Origin: Discostella pseudostelligera
Taxonomy: Eukaryota; Bacillariophyta; Thalassiosirophyceae; Thalassiosirales; Thalassiosiraceae
Reading direction: 5' to 3'
DNA: 52,534 nt
NCBI GenBank assembly: GCA_036940085.1
Contig: JALLBK010000526.1
Span: 1-52,534, forward strand
Positions 10,645 to 21,000 of this stretch are shown one piece after another. Position 1 is the stretch's first letter. Each line of letters starts with the position of its first letter. Position numbers and translations under genes: made by a program. A model generated the notes under the pieces. The model made no database searches. It was not told the DNA's origin and was given only the letters and a program-made list of their open reading frames with translations.

Positions 10645-10959
10645 AAAAACCAAGCAAACCACTCCCTGCCGATCAAGTCGCTGCAGCTGTTACAAAATGA
10701 CACCATTCTTCATCTATTTGTGTAATTTATGAGATATATTTGCATATGAGCAAGCACGAATAATAATTCTGAATAGGTTACACCTATATCTACGAACTCT
10801 CAATTGATTTCGTCAATGACGACTCCTTCTCATACCGACCTATTCCCCTCTCTTCTCTCTTGCACGTCGTGTCATCAAGTTTCAACCCAACTAAGTACCC
10901 CCACGATAATATAAATTATTCACATGCTCTCTATCACTAGTTGTCAGTAGTTTCTTTGC

Positions 10960-12234
10960 TCATGGTTCCGCTGCAGCTGCAGCTGTTGCCCTCCTCCAAC
11001 TATTCAATGTATTCCTCAACAACATGGCAATAGTCATGGGTCCCACCCCCCCAGGCACGGGTGTAATCCATCCCGCCACATCTTTGGCATTCTCATAATC
11101 TACATCTCCCACCAACTTGTATCCACGTTTCGAATTTGCATCCTCTACGGAATTAATCCCCACATCAATTACGGCACATCCTGGTTTCAACCAAGAGGAT
11201 TGGATCATGTGCGCTCGTCCTACCGCGGCAACAACAATATCGGCATTCCGTACCATCGATTCAATATTGGTCGTTCGAGAATGAACAATAGTTACCGTTG
11301 CATTCCGATGAAGCAATAACATGGCCACCGGCAATCCAACTAAATTCGATCGACCAATCACCACGGCATGTTTCCCCTCGATTGAAATCGAGGATCGATC
11401 GAGTAATTCGATACATCCCTGTGGTGTGCATGGAATATGAAATGGGATGGATTCAACGTTTTTCCAATTCAATTTGACATTTGTGTTGGCGTTGTTGATG
11501 TTGGTATTATGGGTGGCAGTGTTGAAGAGGCTGGCGACATTGGCGGGATGCAATCCATCGACATCTTTCGAGTGAAGTACCGCACATAATATTTTGGCCT
11601 CGTTGATGTTGGGAGGGAGTGGTAGTTGGATAAGTATACCGTGCACATTTGGATCAGCATTCCATGTATGGATGGTCTCGAGGAGTGTATCTTCGGTAAT
11701 GTCGGATACATCCTTGAATTCTTGAAGGAAGGAGAGCATTCCGCAATCGGCGCAGGCCTTTTGTTTCATACGGACATAGGTTTGGGAGTCGGTGCGATTG
11801 CCCACGAGCATGACGGCCAATCCTGGCTTGGTGATACTAGTGGAGGAGGAGGAGGATGCCGATGATGATGCTAGTGACTCTGAGAGGCTTTGGGCTAGCT
11901 CGGCTCGAATGGCATCGGCAATGGCCTTGCCGTCGATGACATTGCCAAGAGTTTCTGCTGCTGCTGATGCCGCTACTGGTGGTTCGGCGGAGGGTTGGGA
12001 GGATGACATGGCCAATATGGTGATGCTGTAGATGCGTGATGATGTTGATGAATTCGGCTTGGAAGGATGGATAGAGTGGCGATGCAGATGCTGGCGCTGA
12101 TTGACAGTATTGCGGCGATGACGTCGGCCAGGTGCACCAAAACTAAAGGCAAGCGTCGAGGAGGCAGCGGATGATATCAAGAGGAAGAAGACAAAGCTGC
12201 CAGATAAAGCAAGGGAACTATGCAGCAACGGCAT
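10960..12234 (-). CDS. folD: bifunctional methylenetetrahydrofolate dehydrogenase/cyclohydrolase (FolD), probably plastid
   Basis: Intronless, 424 aa. The catalytic core starts near residue 95 and shows the FolD signatures in order. These are VGNRTDSQTYVRMKQKAC (substrate-site Tyr and Lys), GILIQLPLPP, KDVDGLHPANV, PCTPQGCIELL, the dinucleotide-binding VIGRSNLVGLPVAMLL, and PVPGGVGPMTIAMLL. It interconverts 5,10-methylene-, methenyl- and 10-formyl-tetrahydrofolate using NAD(P)+. The N-terminus is a signal peptide (SGSFVFFLLISSAASS) followed by TLAFSFGAPG, an ASAFAP-like site, and a basic Ser-rich transit region, so plastid import is likely. A run of Ser (S-S-A-S-S-S-S-S-T) lies in an early loop of the fold. 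The two TGGCGGGA matches inside this gene are coding and are not counted as promoter elements. Confidence 0.95.
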   Translation of the reverse strand: MPLLHSSLALSGSFVFFLLISSAASSTLAFSFGAPGRRHRRNTVNQRQHLHRHSIHPSKPNSSTSSRIYSITILAMSSSQPSAEPPVAASAAAETLGNVIDGKAIADAIRAELAQSLSESLASSSASSSSSTSITKPGLAVMLVGNRTDSQTYVRMKQKACADCGMLSFLQEFKDVSDITEDTLLETIHTWNADPNVHGILIQLPLPPNINEAKILCAVLHSKDVDGLHPANVASLFNTATHNTNINNANTNVKLNWKNVESIPFHIPCTPQGCIELLDRSSISIEGKHAVVIGRSNLVGLPVAMLLLHRNATVTIVHSRTTNIESMVRNADIVVAAVGRAHMIQSSWLKPGCAVIDVGINSVEDANSKRGYKLVGDVDYENAKDVAGWITPVPGGVGPMTIAMLLRNTLNSWRRATAAAAAEP

Positions 12235-12820
12235 GAACTGGACAGAGGATTTGGGGCGGGCGGGATGGATACTGAGGTTGTTGAACCATTAATTTGCGAT
12301 GAAGCGGCCGGCGGTCACGGCCATGATAGATGTCGTGTCGATGTTGATTGATGTGGCTCACATCCGACGGAGAAATGGCGGGAGAGATGATGACATAAAG
12401 AGGCGACAGATATATAAATTTTGACTCGACTCGAACTTGAACTCAACGCACAAAGATCCAAATTCAAATATTGCTGAACGGAAACTTCCATCTTTTACTT
12501 TCACAGCGGAATCAATTGCTTGCGCCTGGAGAGTGAGAAAGACTTTTTTGTGATTTTCCCGCCGCAAATAAAGACACATGTTGCATGCCGTCGCTGCAGC
12601 TCATCGTAGTACCTATTTGAATGAAGGTCAATGGCAATGGAAGGGAGCACTGACAGTGAAAGTAGCCCTCACCTACCATACTACTCCTAACGGAGATGAT
12701 GTCCTAATGATTGATGACGGACAAAAAGGGGCTGAGAGTTCGTGAGACTATTCGAAGGAGACAAGCGAGTACTACCTCCGACCTCCGACCTCCGACCTCC
12801 GACACTTATTTATTCACATC
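12235..12820. promoter_or_regulatory. divergent promoter between FolD and the Cys-repeat gene
   Basis: It carries TGGCGGGA at 12376-12383 and TTTTCCCGCC at 12554-12563. Four exact tandem copies of ACCTCCG (12774-12801) lie 20 bp before the downstream ATG. No gene is supported here. Confidence 0.5.
12774..12801. repeat. tandem heptamer ACCTCCG x4
   Basis: Four perfect 7-bp units sit immediately upstream of the ATG at 12821, within the likely 5' UTR or core promoter. Confidence 0.9.
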
Positions 12821-15800
12821 ATGAATAGAATATTATTGTTGGCAATTGCCGCTTCCTCTGGTACTGCCGCTGCCACCGCGGCTGCGACATCATCTCCATT
12901 GACGGCAACATCAGAAGCATCGTCGTCGACAACTGGAGCAGAAGCAACTCTTCAAGTGCAATATGGTGCAACCACAACGCGGACATTGACGTCGACCTTA
13001 TCGCCGACGACTGTTGCTGCCTCGCCCTCGACAAGCCAATCAAAATCGGCAAAGAATGAAAAGGAGGAGGGGGAGACGAACGACATTTCATCTACAGCAG
13101 CCGCTACAATTGATAATGCCGATGACAGTGAATTGGATACTACACATCTCCACACTCACCAGAACAATCATCATCATCAGCAGCAGCAGGATCAGCAGCA
13201 CAACGAACAACTAGAAACGCAACATGAATTGTTTGGCAAGTCTGCGAAATCCGGTGGGAAAGGGAGCATAATATCCAAGACTAGCAAGATGCCGACAGAG
13301 GAAGGTACTACTTGGGCTTCCGCTAGCGCTCCTCCTAGCTCGTTACCTTTTTTGACAGTATCACCATCATCATCATTGTCACCATCATCATCATCGTTGC
13401 TACCTTCGACAACGACCTCGTCTCAGCTGCCCGCCCTGACATGGATGGGAGTGAATAGTTGCACACCAACAAATCCATGCGATGCATGTACTGGCGATTG
13501 CGACACTGATTCCGACTGTCTTCAAATAATGGACAACAACGATAGTATTCACGATGATTACCTCGACTTTCCAGTGTTGGAAATCGTCTCACTGGAACAA
13601 CGAAATTCGGGTCCTACCACTAATTCAAGGACGATGATGACAATGGCATGCTACAAACGTGCCGATGGATCTACGGATCAAGTTCCGGGTTGTCGAGTGG
13701 GAGGAGGGGGAGACATACCTGGGGCGGATTATTGTTATTACAAGCAACTAGTTGTCGAGGACGAGGATTGTGATAAGACGGACGTGCCCACATATCTTCC
13801 CACTACATCTCCCGTGGCTCCCTCAACAATAAAGCCAGGCACTATGTCACCTTTTACTTGGTCACCATCGCTTAAGAAAACATTATGGCCATCGTCGTCG
13901 GGTAACGAGCAGGAGCAGATCGAGGCGTACTTCATCCAATCAAGAGCACAAAGTGGTGGTGACGGTGGCGCCGCCAAAACTACAGCATCGACATCATCCG
14001 AAGCGATCGACTTGGATGATGACACCTCAAATGCACCCAGGGCAAAAAGAAGAAATCTTCAGGGAGGATCTTCATCAGGATCTGTAGTGTATTGGTGTGC
14101 AAGTGGAGCATTATCGCCAAACTACTACCAACTTTTGTTAGAAGAGTGCGCTTACGACAATAACTATGATGCCAGTGGCAACAATATCATTGCACGGATG
14201 GAACAAATGGATCAACTTTGGTCAATGGACAATGAAGGATACATCCATAGCGTGTGGGATTACGAACGGTGTATGACGGTCCCAATCTATGCCGTGGACA
14301 ATGTGCAGGAGGTGCCAGTGAAAATCGGTCCGTGCGTTCATGATGCCTCGGCATTAAGCCAGTTCTATTATGATAACCAAAAATTGAAGATAGTTGGATA
14401 CGATAGACTTTGTGTTACCTTCGAGGGAGGGGAGGTGGCGGCGAAGGGATCGCCTATGATACTTCGCCCATGTCAAGAGACCGACGATAAGTTTGGCTGG
14501 GACTTTGTATCGAAGCAAGATCAGGACGAAGTGCTACAGCAACCCAGCTTAGCTCCAGCCAGCTCAGCTCCAGTTGGTATTACACCTCCTGCCGTCGTAA
14601 CTGATTTGCCACGTTTGCAATACATCGGGCGAGGCGGATGTGGCGGAGAGTCATCGACGCCCTGCCAATCATGTGTGGGTGACTGTGATGTCGACGACGA
14701 TTGCTCGAGCGGTTTGCTTTGCTTCCAGAGAGCGATAGGGGGCAGTTCCCAGGTACCAGGATGTGCACTGGGCGGTCCGGGAGACATACCTGGAGCAGAC
14801 TATTGCTTTGATCCTACATTAGTCGATGACAACGGTGAAACAGCGCTGCCGTCTTTGCGCTGGCGAGGAGCGGAGGGATGCTCGGCTGACAGGCCGTGTC
14901 CGGCATGTACGGGAGATTGCGATGAGGACGAGGATTGTGAAGGCCTGTACGAGTGTCTAAAGAGGTTGGTCGGAGAAACTACGCAAATTCCAGGATGCGC
15001 CATTGGTGGATCGGGTGATATTCCCGGAGGCGATTACTGTTACGATCCTGGTGCTTCAGATGATGGGGTCAGCGGAACAACATCCGAGTCATCCACATCT
15101 GAAAATGAACCACTACCTATCCCAGCCCAGGCGACGTCTCTGGAGCCACTGACCACGCCTTCGATCGGAGCAGAGCCAATGCATCCAACAATCCAAGCAA
15201 CTCCGATATCAGCCCCGTCCACGCTCTCACCTGGACTTCTCATGCCTTCGATCGGAGCAGAGCCAATACATTCAACAATCCAAGCAACTCCGATATCAGC
15301 CCCGCCCACCCTCTCACCTGGACTTCTCATGCCTTCGATTGGAGCAGAGCCAATACATCCAATAATCCAAGCAACTCCCATAACAACCCCGCCCACCCTC
15401 TCACCTGAATTTCTCATACCACAGCTGCAATATCTTGGGAGGAATGCATGCAGCGTTTCAGCGCAATGTCAACCTTGCACGGGAGACTGCGATTCCGATG
15501 ACGACTGCTCGGGTGATTTTCGGTGCTTTCAACGAGCAATTGGAGATAGCTCCCAAGTGCCAGGATGTAAAGTGGGTGGTCTGGGTGACATACCCGGTGG
15601 AGATTATTGCTTTGATCCCACTAATGTCGATGCTACTCCAGTTTCATCTGCTTCGAATTCGGTCCCTACTCCTTCAATTGCAGGATCTGAACCGATCGTT
15701 CCGGTACCTTCAATCTCGGGGCAGTCGTTGTCACCAATTGTCGCTGGAGATTCGTATCCTACATCCAAACCCGAGTTGGTACCGATAACTGACATGCCAT

Positions 15801-16078
15801 CATCAAAGCCGACCGAAGCGCCACAGAGCAAGAGTGGCAAAGACCGGAAGAAAGACTCTCATTTGAAGGGTATACACCACGGTTTAGTTGATAGCACTAC
15901 TGCGATGGAGCGAAGGCGGAAACATGATTCTACTCGCGAGGAGAGGGAACATCTCAATGCGCATCAGAAGGAGAACGAAACCGACCGGAATCACGATTCG
16001 ACTCGAGAGGAGAGGGAACATCTCAATGCAAATCATTCGACTCGCGAGAAGAGGGTACATCTCAATTCAAATCAGTAG
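12821..16078 (+). CDS. large secreted protein with four Cys-rich GDCD repeats and a ricin-B-like domain
   Basis: Single exon, 1085 aa. A hydrophobic signal (MNRILLLAIAASS) leads into a low-complexity Ser/Thr/His/Gln region. A Cys module of about 65 aa occurs four times, at about residues 206-307 (interrupted by an insertion of about 35 aa), 599-665, 679-743 and 869-933. It reads L-x-W/Y-x-G...C...PC.-.C.GDCD.D.DC...C..R....-VPGC..GG.GDIPG.DYC. Between copies 1 and 2 (about 421-565) is a beta-trefoil-like stretch with QLW, IHSVWDYERCMTV, and LCVTFEGG...LRPC, resembling ricin-B lectins. Three 29-residue Pro/Thr repeats precede copy 4. The C-terminus is charged repeats (HDSTREEREHLN). An extracellular carbohydrate-binding, adhesion or wall role is inferred; the Cys module is not one I can name. 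Confidence 0.85.
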   Translation: MNRILLLAIAASSGTAAATAAATSSPLTATSEASSSTTGAEATLQVQYGATTTRTLTSTLSPTTVAASPSTSQSKSAKNEKEEGETNDISSTAAATIDNADDSELDTTHLHTHQNNHHHQQQQDQQHNEQLETQHELFGKSAKSGGKGSIISKTSKMPTEEGTTWASASAPPSSLPFLTVSPSSSLSPSSSSLLPSTTTSSQLPALTWMGVNSCTPTNPCDACTGDCDTDSDCLQIMDNNDSIHDDYLDFPVLEIVSLEQRNSGPTTNSRTMMTMACYKRADGSTDQVPGCRVGGGGDIPGADYCYYKQLVVEDEDCDKTDVPTYLPTTSPVAPSTIKPGTMSPFTWSPSLKKTLWPSSSGNEQEQIEAYFIQSRAQSGGDGGAAKTTASTSSEAIDLDDDTSNAPRAKRRNLQGGSSSGSVVYWCASGALSPNYYQLLLEECAYDNNYDASGNNIIARMEQMDQLWSMDNEGYIHSVWDYERCMTVPIYAVDNVQEVPVKIGPCVHDASALSQFYYDNQKLKIVGYDRLCVTFEGGEVAAKGSPMILRPCQETDDKFGWDFVSKQDQDEVLQQPSLAPASSAPVGITPPAVVTDLPRLQYIGRGGCGGESSTPCQSCVGDCDVDDDCSSGLLCFQRAIGGSSQVPGCALGGPGDIPGADYCFDPTLVDDNGETALPSLRWRGAEGCSADRPCPACTGDCDEDEDCEGLYECLKRLVGETTQIPGCAIGGSGDIPGGDYCYDPGASDDGVSGTTSESSTSENEPLPIPAQATSLEPLTTPSIGAEPMHPTIQATPISAPSTLSPGLLMPSIGAEPIHSTIQATPISAPPTLSPGLLMPSIGAEPIHPIIQATPITTPPTLSPEFLIPQLQYLGRNACSVSAQCQPCTGDCDSDDDCSGDFRCFQRAIGDSSQVPGCKVGGLGDIPGGDYCFDPTNVDATPVSSASNSVPTPSIAGSEPIVPVPSISGQSLSPIVAGDSYPTSKPELVPITDMPSSKPTEAPQSKSGKDRKKDSHLKGIHHGLVDSTTAMERRRKHDSTREEREHLNAHQKENETDRNHDSTREEREHLNANHSTREKRVHLNSNQ
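15158..15418 (+). repeat. three tandem 87-bp in-frame repeats
   Basis: Units start at 15158, 15245 and 15332. Each encodes 29 residues beginning PSIGAEP and containing IQATPI and TLSPGLL or a close variant. The copies differ at only a few bases, so the expansion is recent. It forms a Pro-rich linker between Cys modules 3 and 4. Confidence 0.92.
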
Positions 16079-16110
16079 GAGAACGAAACCTAGCGGAAAA
16101 AGTATGATAA
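15926..16110 (+). repeat. C-terminal charged repeat running past the stop codon
   Basis: Copies of a unit encoding DSTREEREHLNA start near 15926, 15997 and 16036. After the last, CAGTAGGAGAACGAAACC (16073-16090) matches CAGAAGGAGAACGAAACC at 15963-15980, except that AAG has become TAG, the present stop. The repeat resemblance continues downstream into the 3' UTR. Confidence 0.75.
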
Positions 16111-16298
16111 GCCAAAGGGAAACGAGTCGTCTCGACAATGGCGTCGAACAGGACAGATGAGGTAAACACGCTGGAAACAATTCATGTACGTCTAATAGCC
16201 AATATTCTATGCATAAATCTAACAGTACGACGATGTCTCAAATACTCTGAGCAATAACCATCAATCTATTCGACACATGATGTACATCCGTATCATCG

Positions 16299-17723
16299 TC
16301 ATCTGGGTAATATTTCTGCCACAATCTCCATCGCTATTCGCACACTCGTCTCCGATTGAACAGTATGCGTGTCAACACAGCTGCTACTAATTGTGGCACG
16401 AGTTGTTCTAGTTTTCTTCTCATAATCATTGGCCACGTTGTGTGTCCAAAGATCATCATCATCATCATCATCGTGCCTCATCACCTCGGAAACACTCACT
16501 CCAATCAGTATCTCAAAAGTTTCCGCAATCCCCGGCAATGATGATGGTTGAAGCATCCCTTTGGAATAGTAAAATCCCAACCGTTCGGCTGGATTTGATA
16601 CAAATACCGCAACGACATATCCAATAATCAAATCAATGGAGTAGTGTCCACGTGTGGACAATAATCGGAATATCTGAAGCCAGTTGAAACAATGTAGGAG
16701 TACGGAAATACGAGGGCACTTGGATCTGTACAAATGATTCGCAATGATGACCTAATATTAATTTTCGATGGAATGAGAGAACAAATGTTGTCAACGGGTG
16801 CAATATAACGACGAATGTTCAAGCAGATTGCAGATTTGCAAATATAGACGTACTATCGTCGCCACATGTCCTGGTAATATATATGAAACAGATTGAAGAA
16901 CGAGATGAAATCATAATCGAGAAACAATTATGCATTCAATAATGATCGGTTCCATCATCAACTATACAATATATTTACCTGAGAAAAATGTCAAGAAGTT
17001 CACTTGTGAATTATGATGGCTCGAGCATTCTTGGAATAAGCATAGGAATATCTCTGGGAAGTCATAGAAACTTGATAAAAATTCTGGATCGGGAGGGAGA
17101 TAGCTGAAACACGACGAAGAGAGTAATGAGGAGTTAGAATGAAGAAAAAGGTCAATGATGAAAAGGGAAACGACAGGACGCGAGATTGTCTACCAATGAC
17201 AATGCTAGACTCACGTGAACCATCCACACAATGATCGAAACAGATGCGTGGCGATCAATCTGAATGAAAGACGGAAATCGCCTCTCCAAAGAGTGACATA
17301 GACAACATACGCGAGCGGTATAGTAAGAAGAAATGAGTTGACCATGGCAAGGAGGTCATTCACATCTCGATTGCGCTTCAAGTAGGAGTGCATTGGCGAT
17401 GTCAATATGAAGCCTGCATCGAGTATCCGTTTCTTTGGAGCAGCATTGTTGTTGTCATACCAAACGTTGTCGTTCGCGCAGGTATCACTACTTTCAGTGC
17501 ATACACCGTCAATAGTAGTATACAATTGAATGCTCTTTAATCGAATGTCGGCATCGGCAGCATGCGTCTCGACGTAACCCACAATGGCGTAGGCAATCGC
17601 CCCGCCCACGAGGAAGACGACATCCCGCCATACGGCCACCTTGAGCCTTTGCTGTCGCAGTTTGGAAATGTTCATGTCGATATTCTTATCGGGATGATGA
17701 TGATTTTGATGTTGGCGACTCAT
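16299..17723 (-). CDS. sphingomyelin synthase/PDCT-like phosphotransferase (PAP2_C family)
   Basis: Exons in transcript order are 17723-17215, 17103-16979, 16870-16854 and 16751-16299, giving 367 aa. At least two membrane segments lie in exon 1. Exon 2 encodes YLPPDPEF...DFPE...FLTFFSG. A 17-nt microexon encodes GHVATI. Exon 4 gives LLHCFNWLQIFRLLSTRGHY followed by SIDLIIGYVVA. The conserved triad of this family is present: His213 (GHV), His253 and Asp257 (HYSID). Family members move a phosphocholine or related head group between a phospholipid and ceramide or diacylglycerol (SMS, and ROD1/PDCT of plants). The motif order resembles PDCT at least as much as SMS, and the actual acceptor cannot be read from sequence. 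The C-terminus is long, with an Asp tract. Exon phases close exactly. Confidence 0.82.
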
Positions 17724-18009
17724 TTTTGCGTGCTGAATAGAAATCTCGCCTTCGACTTCGACGGCGATTTAACGCCACGCCGTCGACGCCATAGGCATCG
17801 CATAGGAGAACGTGTGTTGTTGTTGTGATGGTGATGGGTTTGTTCTTTGTTCTGCAAATCCATGTTTCCCGCCATTAAATTCCACATATGGAGTAATGAT
17901 TCCTTCATAGCAATACATTTAAATTTTAAATTTCCATTTCAAAATCCGCCTTATGTTAATACGTAGGAATGCGTAAGTTTTTTTTCTCTACTGTTCCTCT
18001 GTATGTTGG
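17724..18009. promoter_or_regulatory. divergent promoter with TTTCCCGCCA
   Basis: TTTCCCGCCA lies at 17865-17874, about 142 bp from the minus-strand ATG. A second copy, CTCCCGCCA at 18016-18024, lies just inside the first in-frame ATG of the plus-strand gene and hints that translation there starts downstream, for example at 18154. Confidence 0.45.
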
Positions 18010-21000
18010 ATGAGCCTCCCGCCAAATCTATCGTCCCCACTCACTCCCCACAGCATGCATAGCATATTAGCATTGGTGGTGCACTGGTGCACAACATTAC
18101 CATGGCCATGGCGGCCGCCTACGATACTCCCATCGCCGTCGCCGATCAGCAGCATGCAGGACAACAACAACACCAACAAGAGATCCACCAACAGCTTCCT
18201 ACCCGAGCCATTCCCAACAGCCTCATCCTCTTCTGCGAATTCCACGCGGCATTGGCATGATGCGTTTGGAATTGATGACGCTGGCGTCGATTATGGGCCG
18301 CCCAATGAATACGAGGACGACGACGACGATGATGAAGACGATGACGATGACGACAATATCAACGAGAACAGCATCGGTGGTGAGGAGGAGGAGGAAGAAG
18401 AGGAGGAGGAGGAGGAGCAATCTTCGACTGGTGGAACATCTGATTTGAATGATAATTCCGTTGCAAATCTAACAACAACAGCAGCAGCAGCGGACAACGA
18501 TGACATCGGCAGCAGCACCAGCTCCCCCGCCAACAACTATATGAATCTCATCAGCATCGAAGAGCTCGAAGAAGAAGTCGACCTCCACGCCCGAACACTA
18601 GAATCCATTTCCATCAAACTAGCAACTCTTGACGAGGAAATACAAATGGAAGAAGATATTTCTTCTTCGTTACGAAACGATATTCAATTGTTAAATCAAC
18701 GGAAATTACTACTCAAGAAACGGAAGGAGAAGAGTTGTAAATTGATTGAGGAATTGGAGGGAACACTGCAAAAATGTGTGGAAAAGCTGGGGATCATTGG
18801 TGATGGACTTGGCAATGATTATCATGAATATTATGATGATTATTGCACTGAGGCAACATTGCACTTTGGTGGGGAGGATGAGGTGGAAGATGGGGATGGT
18901 ATTCCTGGAGAACTACCCCCTACTTCTTTGGCCAACGATGATGCGTCATTATTTACTGCTGACGACGACGACGACGACGACGACGAGAAGAAATTACACG
19001 TCAAGAACGAATGCAGTCAAGGTGATTCTGATTGTCAAGGAAATGTCGAAGATCCCATCCTTTCCAACATCGAACAAGGGAAAATTGCATGGCCGTCCAC
19101 CGAACTTGTACAGAGAATACATTTAGCCGCTGATGAATTACCTGTCGACTTTCCCACATGGCGGACGAATGCATTATCCATGTCTTTGCTCAGAACTATT
19201 CATTCGGAACAGTTGCTTGTTCATGTTATGAATGTCGCCACATTGGAAAATTTAGTGAAACGTGACGAATGGATTCAATCGTCGGAGGGGAGACCTTATA
19301 ATGATCAAAGAGGTGGAGGATGGGTCAACGAAGCTGATGTTTGGGGTACGTGCTTAGATGTTTTCACGCATGTCGACTGGAGGAGTACTTTCTCTGGCTT
19401 TCGTCGGGTAGATAATTGTAGTATGGGTGCGGAACAAGACTTGGAAGGATCATCATCTACGACTTCGAAGTACTCGCCAAGAATTGATCCTAATGTTACC
19501 ATATGTCCCTATGAGCTGGGAGGAACGTGCGACGACGATCAGTGTTCATACCAACATTTGGGGAAAGTTCATAGCCGAACACGAACATCGCAATCGAGAG
19601 CTTTGCATCGAGGATATTTCCGGGAAGGGTACATTCGTTACAACAATTTTCCAAAACTTAAACTGCCTCGATCGTTCACTCGAGAGGATTTCATCGTCGT
19701 CGAGCCAGGGATCGCAAGCATGAATGAGCGAGATTCAACATCATTATCGGTTGCTGGTACACATCCAATCAATGGTCGCTGCAACGACGAGGGACATGTG
19801 GGTGATGTTGCGATGCTAAACTCCAAAGGAATTGACACGAGTGATGAAGGACATCAAAGATATTACTACCAAGTCGGCATGGATCAAAATCATTCGGAAG
19901 AGGTCGACGCCCGTTTGCAACAAGGTGGCTCAAATTCATGTGCGGCTACGATGACGACAGCATCTTTCCGTGGAGAGGAGAGTGAGTGCGATCTCAGTGA
20001 TGATGTGGATGGTCTGGAATTCATTGTCCTCCCGCCTACCATTGCTGATCGAGCTGAAAGGGAAATCATTGACGACAGTCGTATCAATGGTTTCAAAAAC
20101 TCAATTTTCAATGGCCGATTCTGGTGGCAACAGATTGCGTCGATCCCTATATCTTCCGATGATGCTTGCCTTGACACGTTCGAATGCATACTGAATTGCT
20201 TTGGATTCGAAAGGAATTTTAGCCAAGGAAAAGACGGTGCAAATTATTCCTTGAGGTATATCATACCAACACGTTCCTCCAAAAGTCCACCATTAAGGCC
20301 AGATCGAATCGAAAACATTCTTCACTTATCTCGACTCATTGACCTGTCCCGCATACTTGTTCACATGGGACGCGATTCTTTGGCTCTGTTAGCAATGAGC
20401 GATTATTGCCAATCACGATCACATGATTCATTCAATGCCCTTATTGAAGGCGCATCGCGTTCTATCAAATCTCTATTGGACAGCCGAAGCTCCTCCTCCA
20501 TCTTTGAAGTTCAAGTGAATCTGCTGGTGATATCTGAGACGCTTCATTTGTACTATGACGAATCACTCCGTGGCGATGGTGCGGTTCTAGGTGGTCAGCT
20601 GCAATGTATTGACAAATTGATCGATCAGATGAGGTTCTCGAGCTCGATAGATGATAGGGTAGAAACAGCTCCAATTCCAGCAGGTTTCGAGACGTTACTT
20701 GAATCTGTTCATCGAAGCATACCATCATCAAACCATGGCTACATAGAAGAACACGACGAGTGGAATTCATTTACTAGTGCTCTCAGATCGATGATGGAGA
20801 AGCTTGTAATGAATCTGACTCATATTGGTTTGAATGAGCAACTCGCTGCGCTGTATCAGTCTACTTGCCTTGGAAAGTTATTGAGCCGATTGATCAGCAT
20901 TGCGTCAAGGAAACATTCATTTGTGCCTTATTTACATATCATCGAGCCAATTTGGAGCTCTTTACAACCCCTTCGCCAATCCATGTCGGGATGCAAGAGA

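Noticed and set aside
15040..15417. Minus-strand frame opposite the Pro/Thr repeats
   Set aside because: Its repeated peptides are only the antisense reading of the 87-bp coding repeats.
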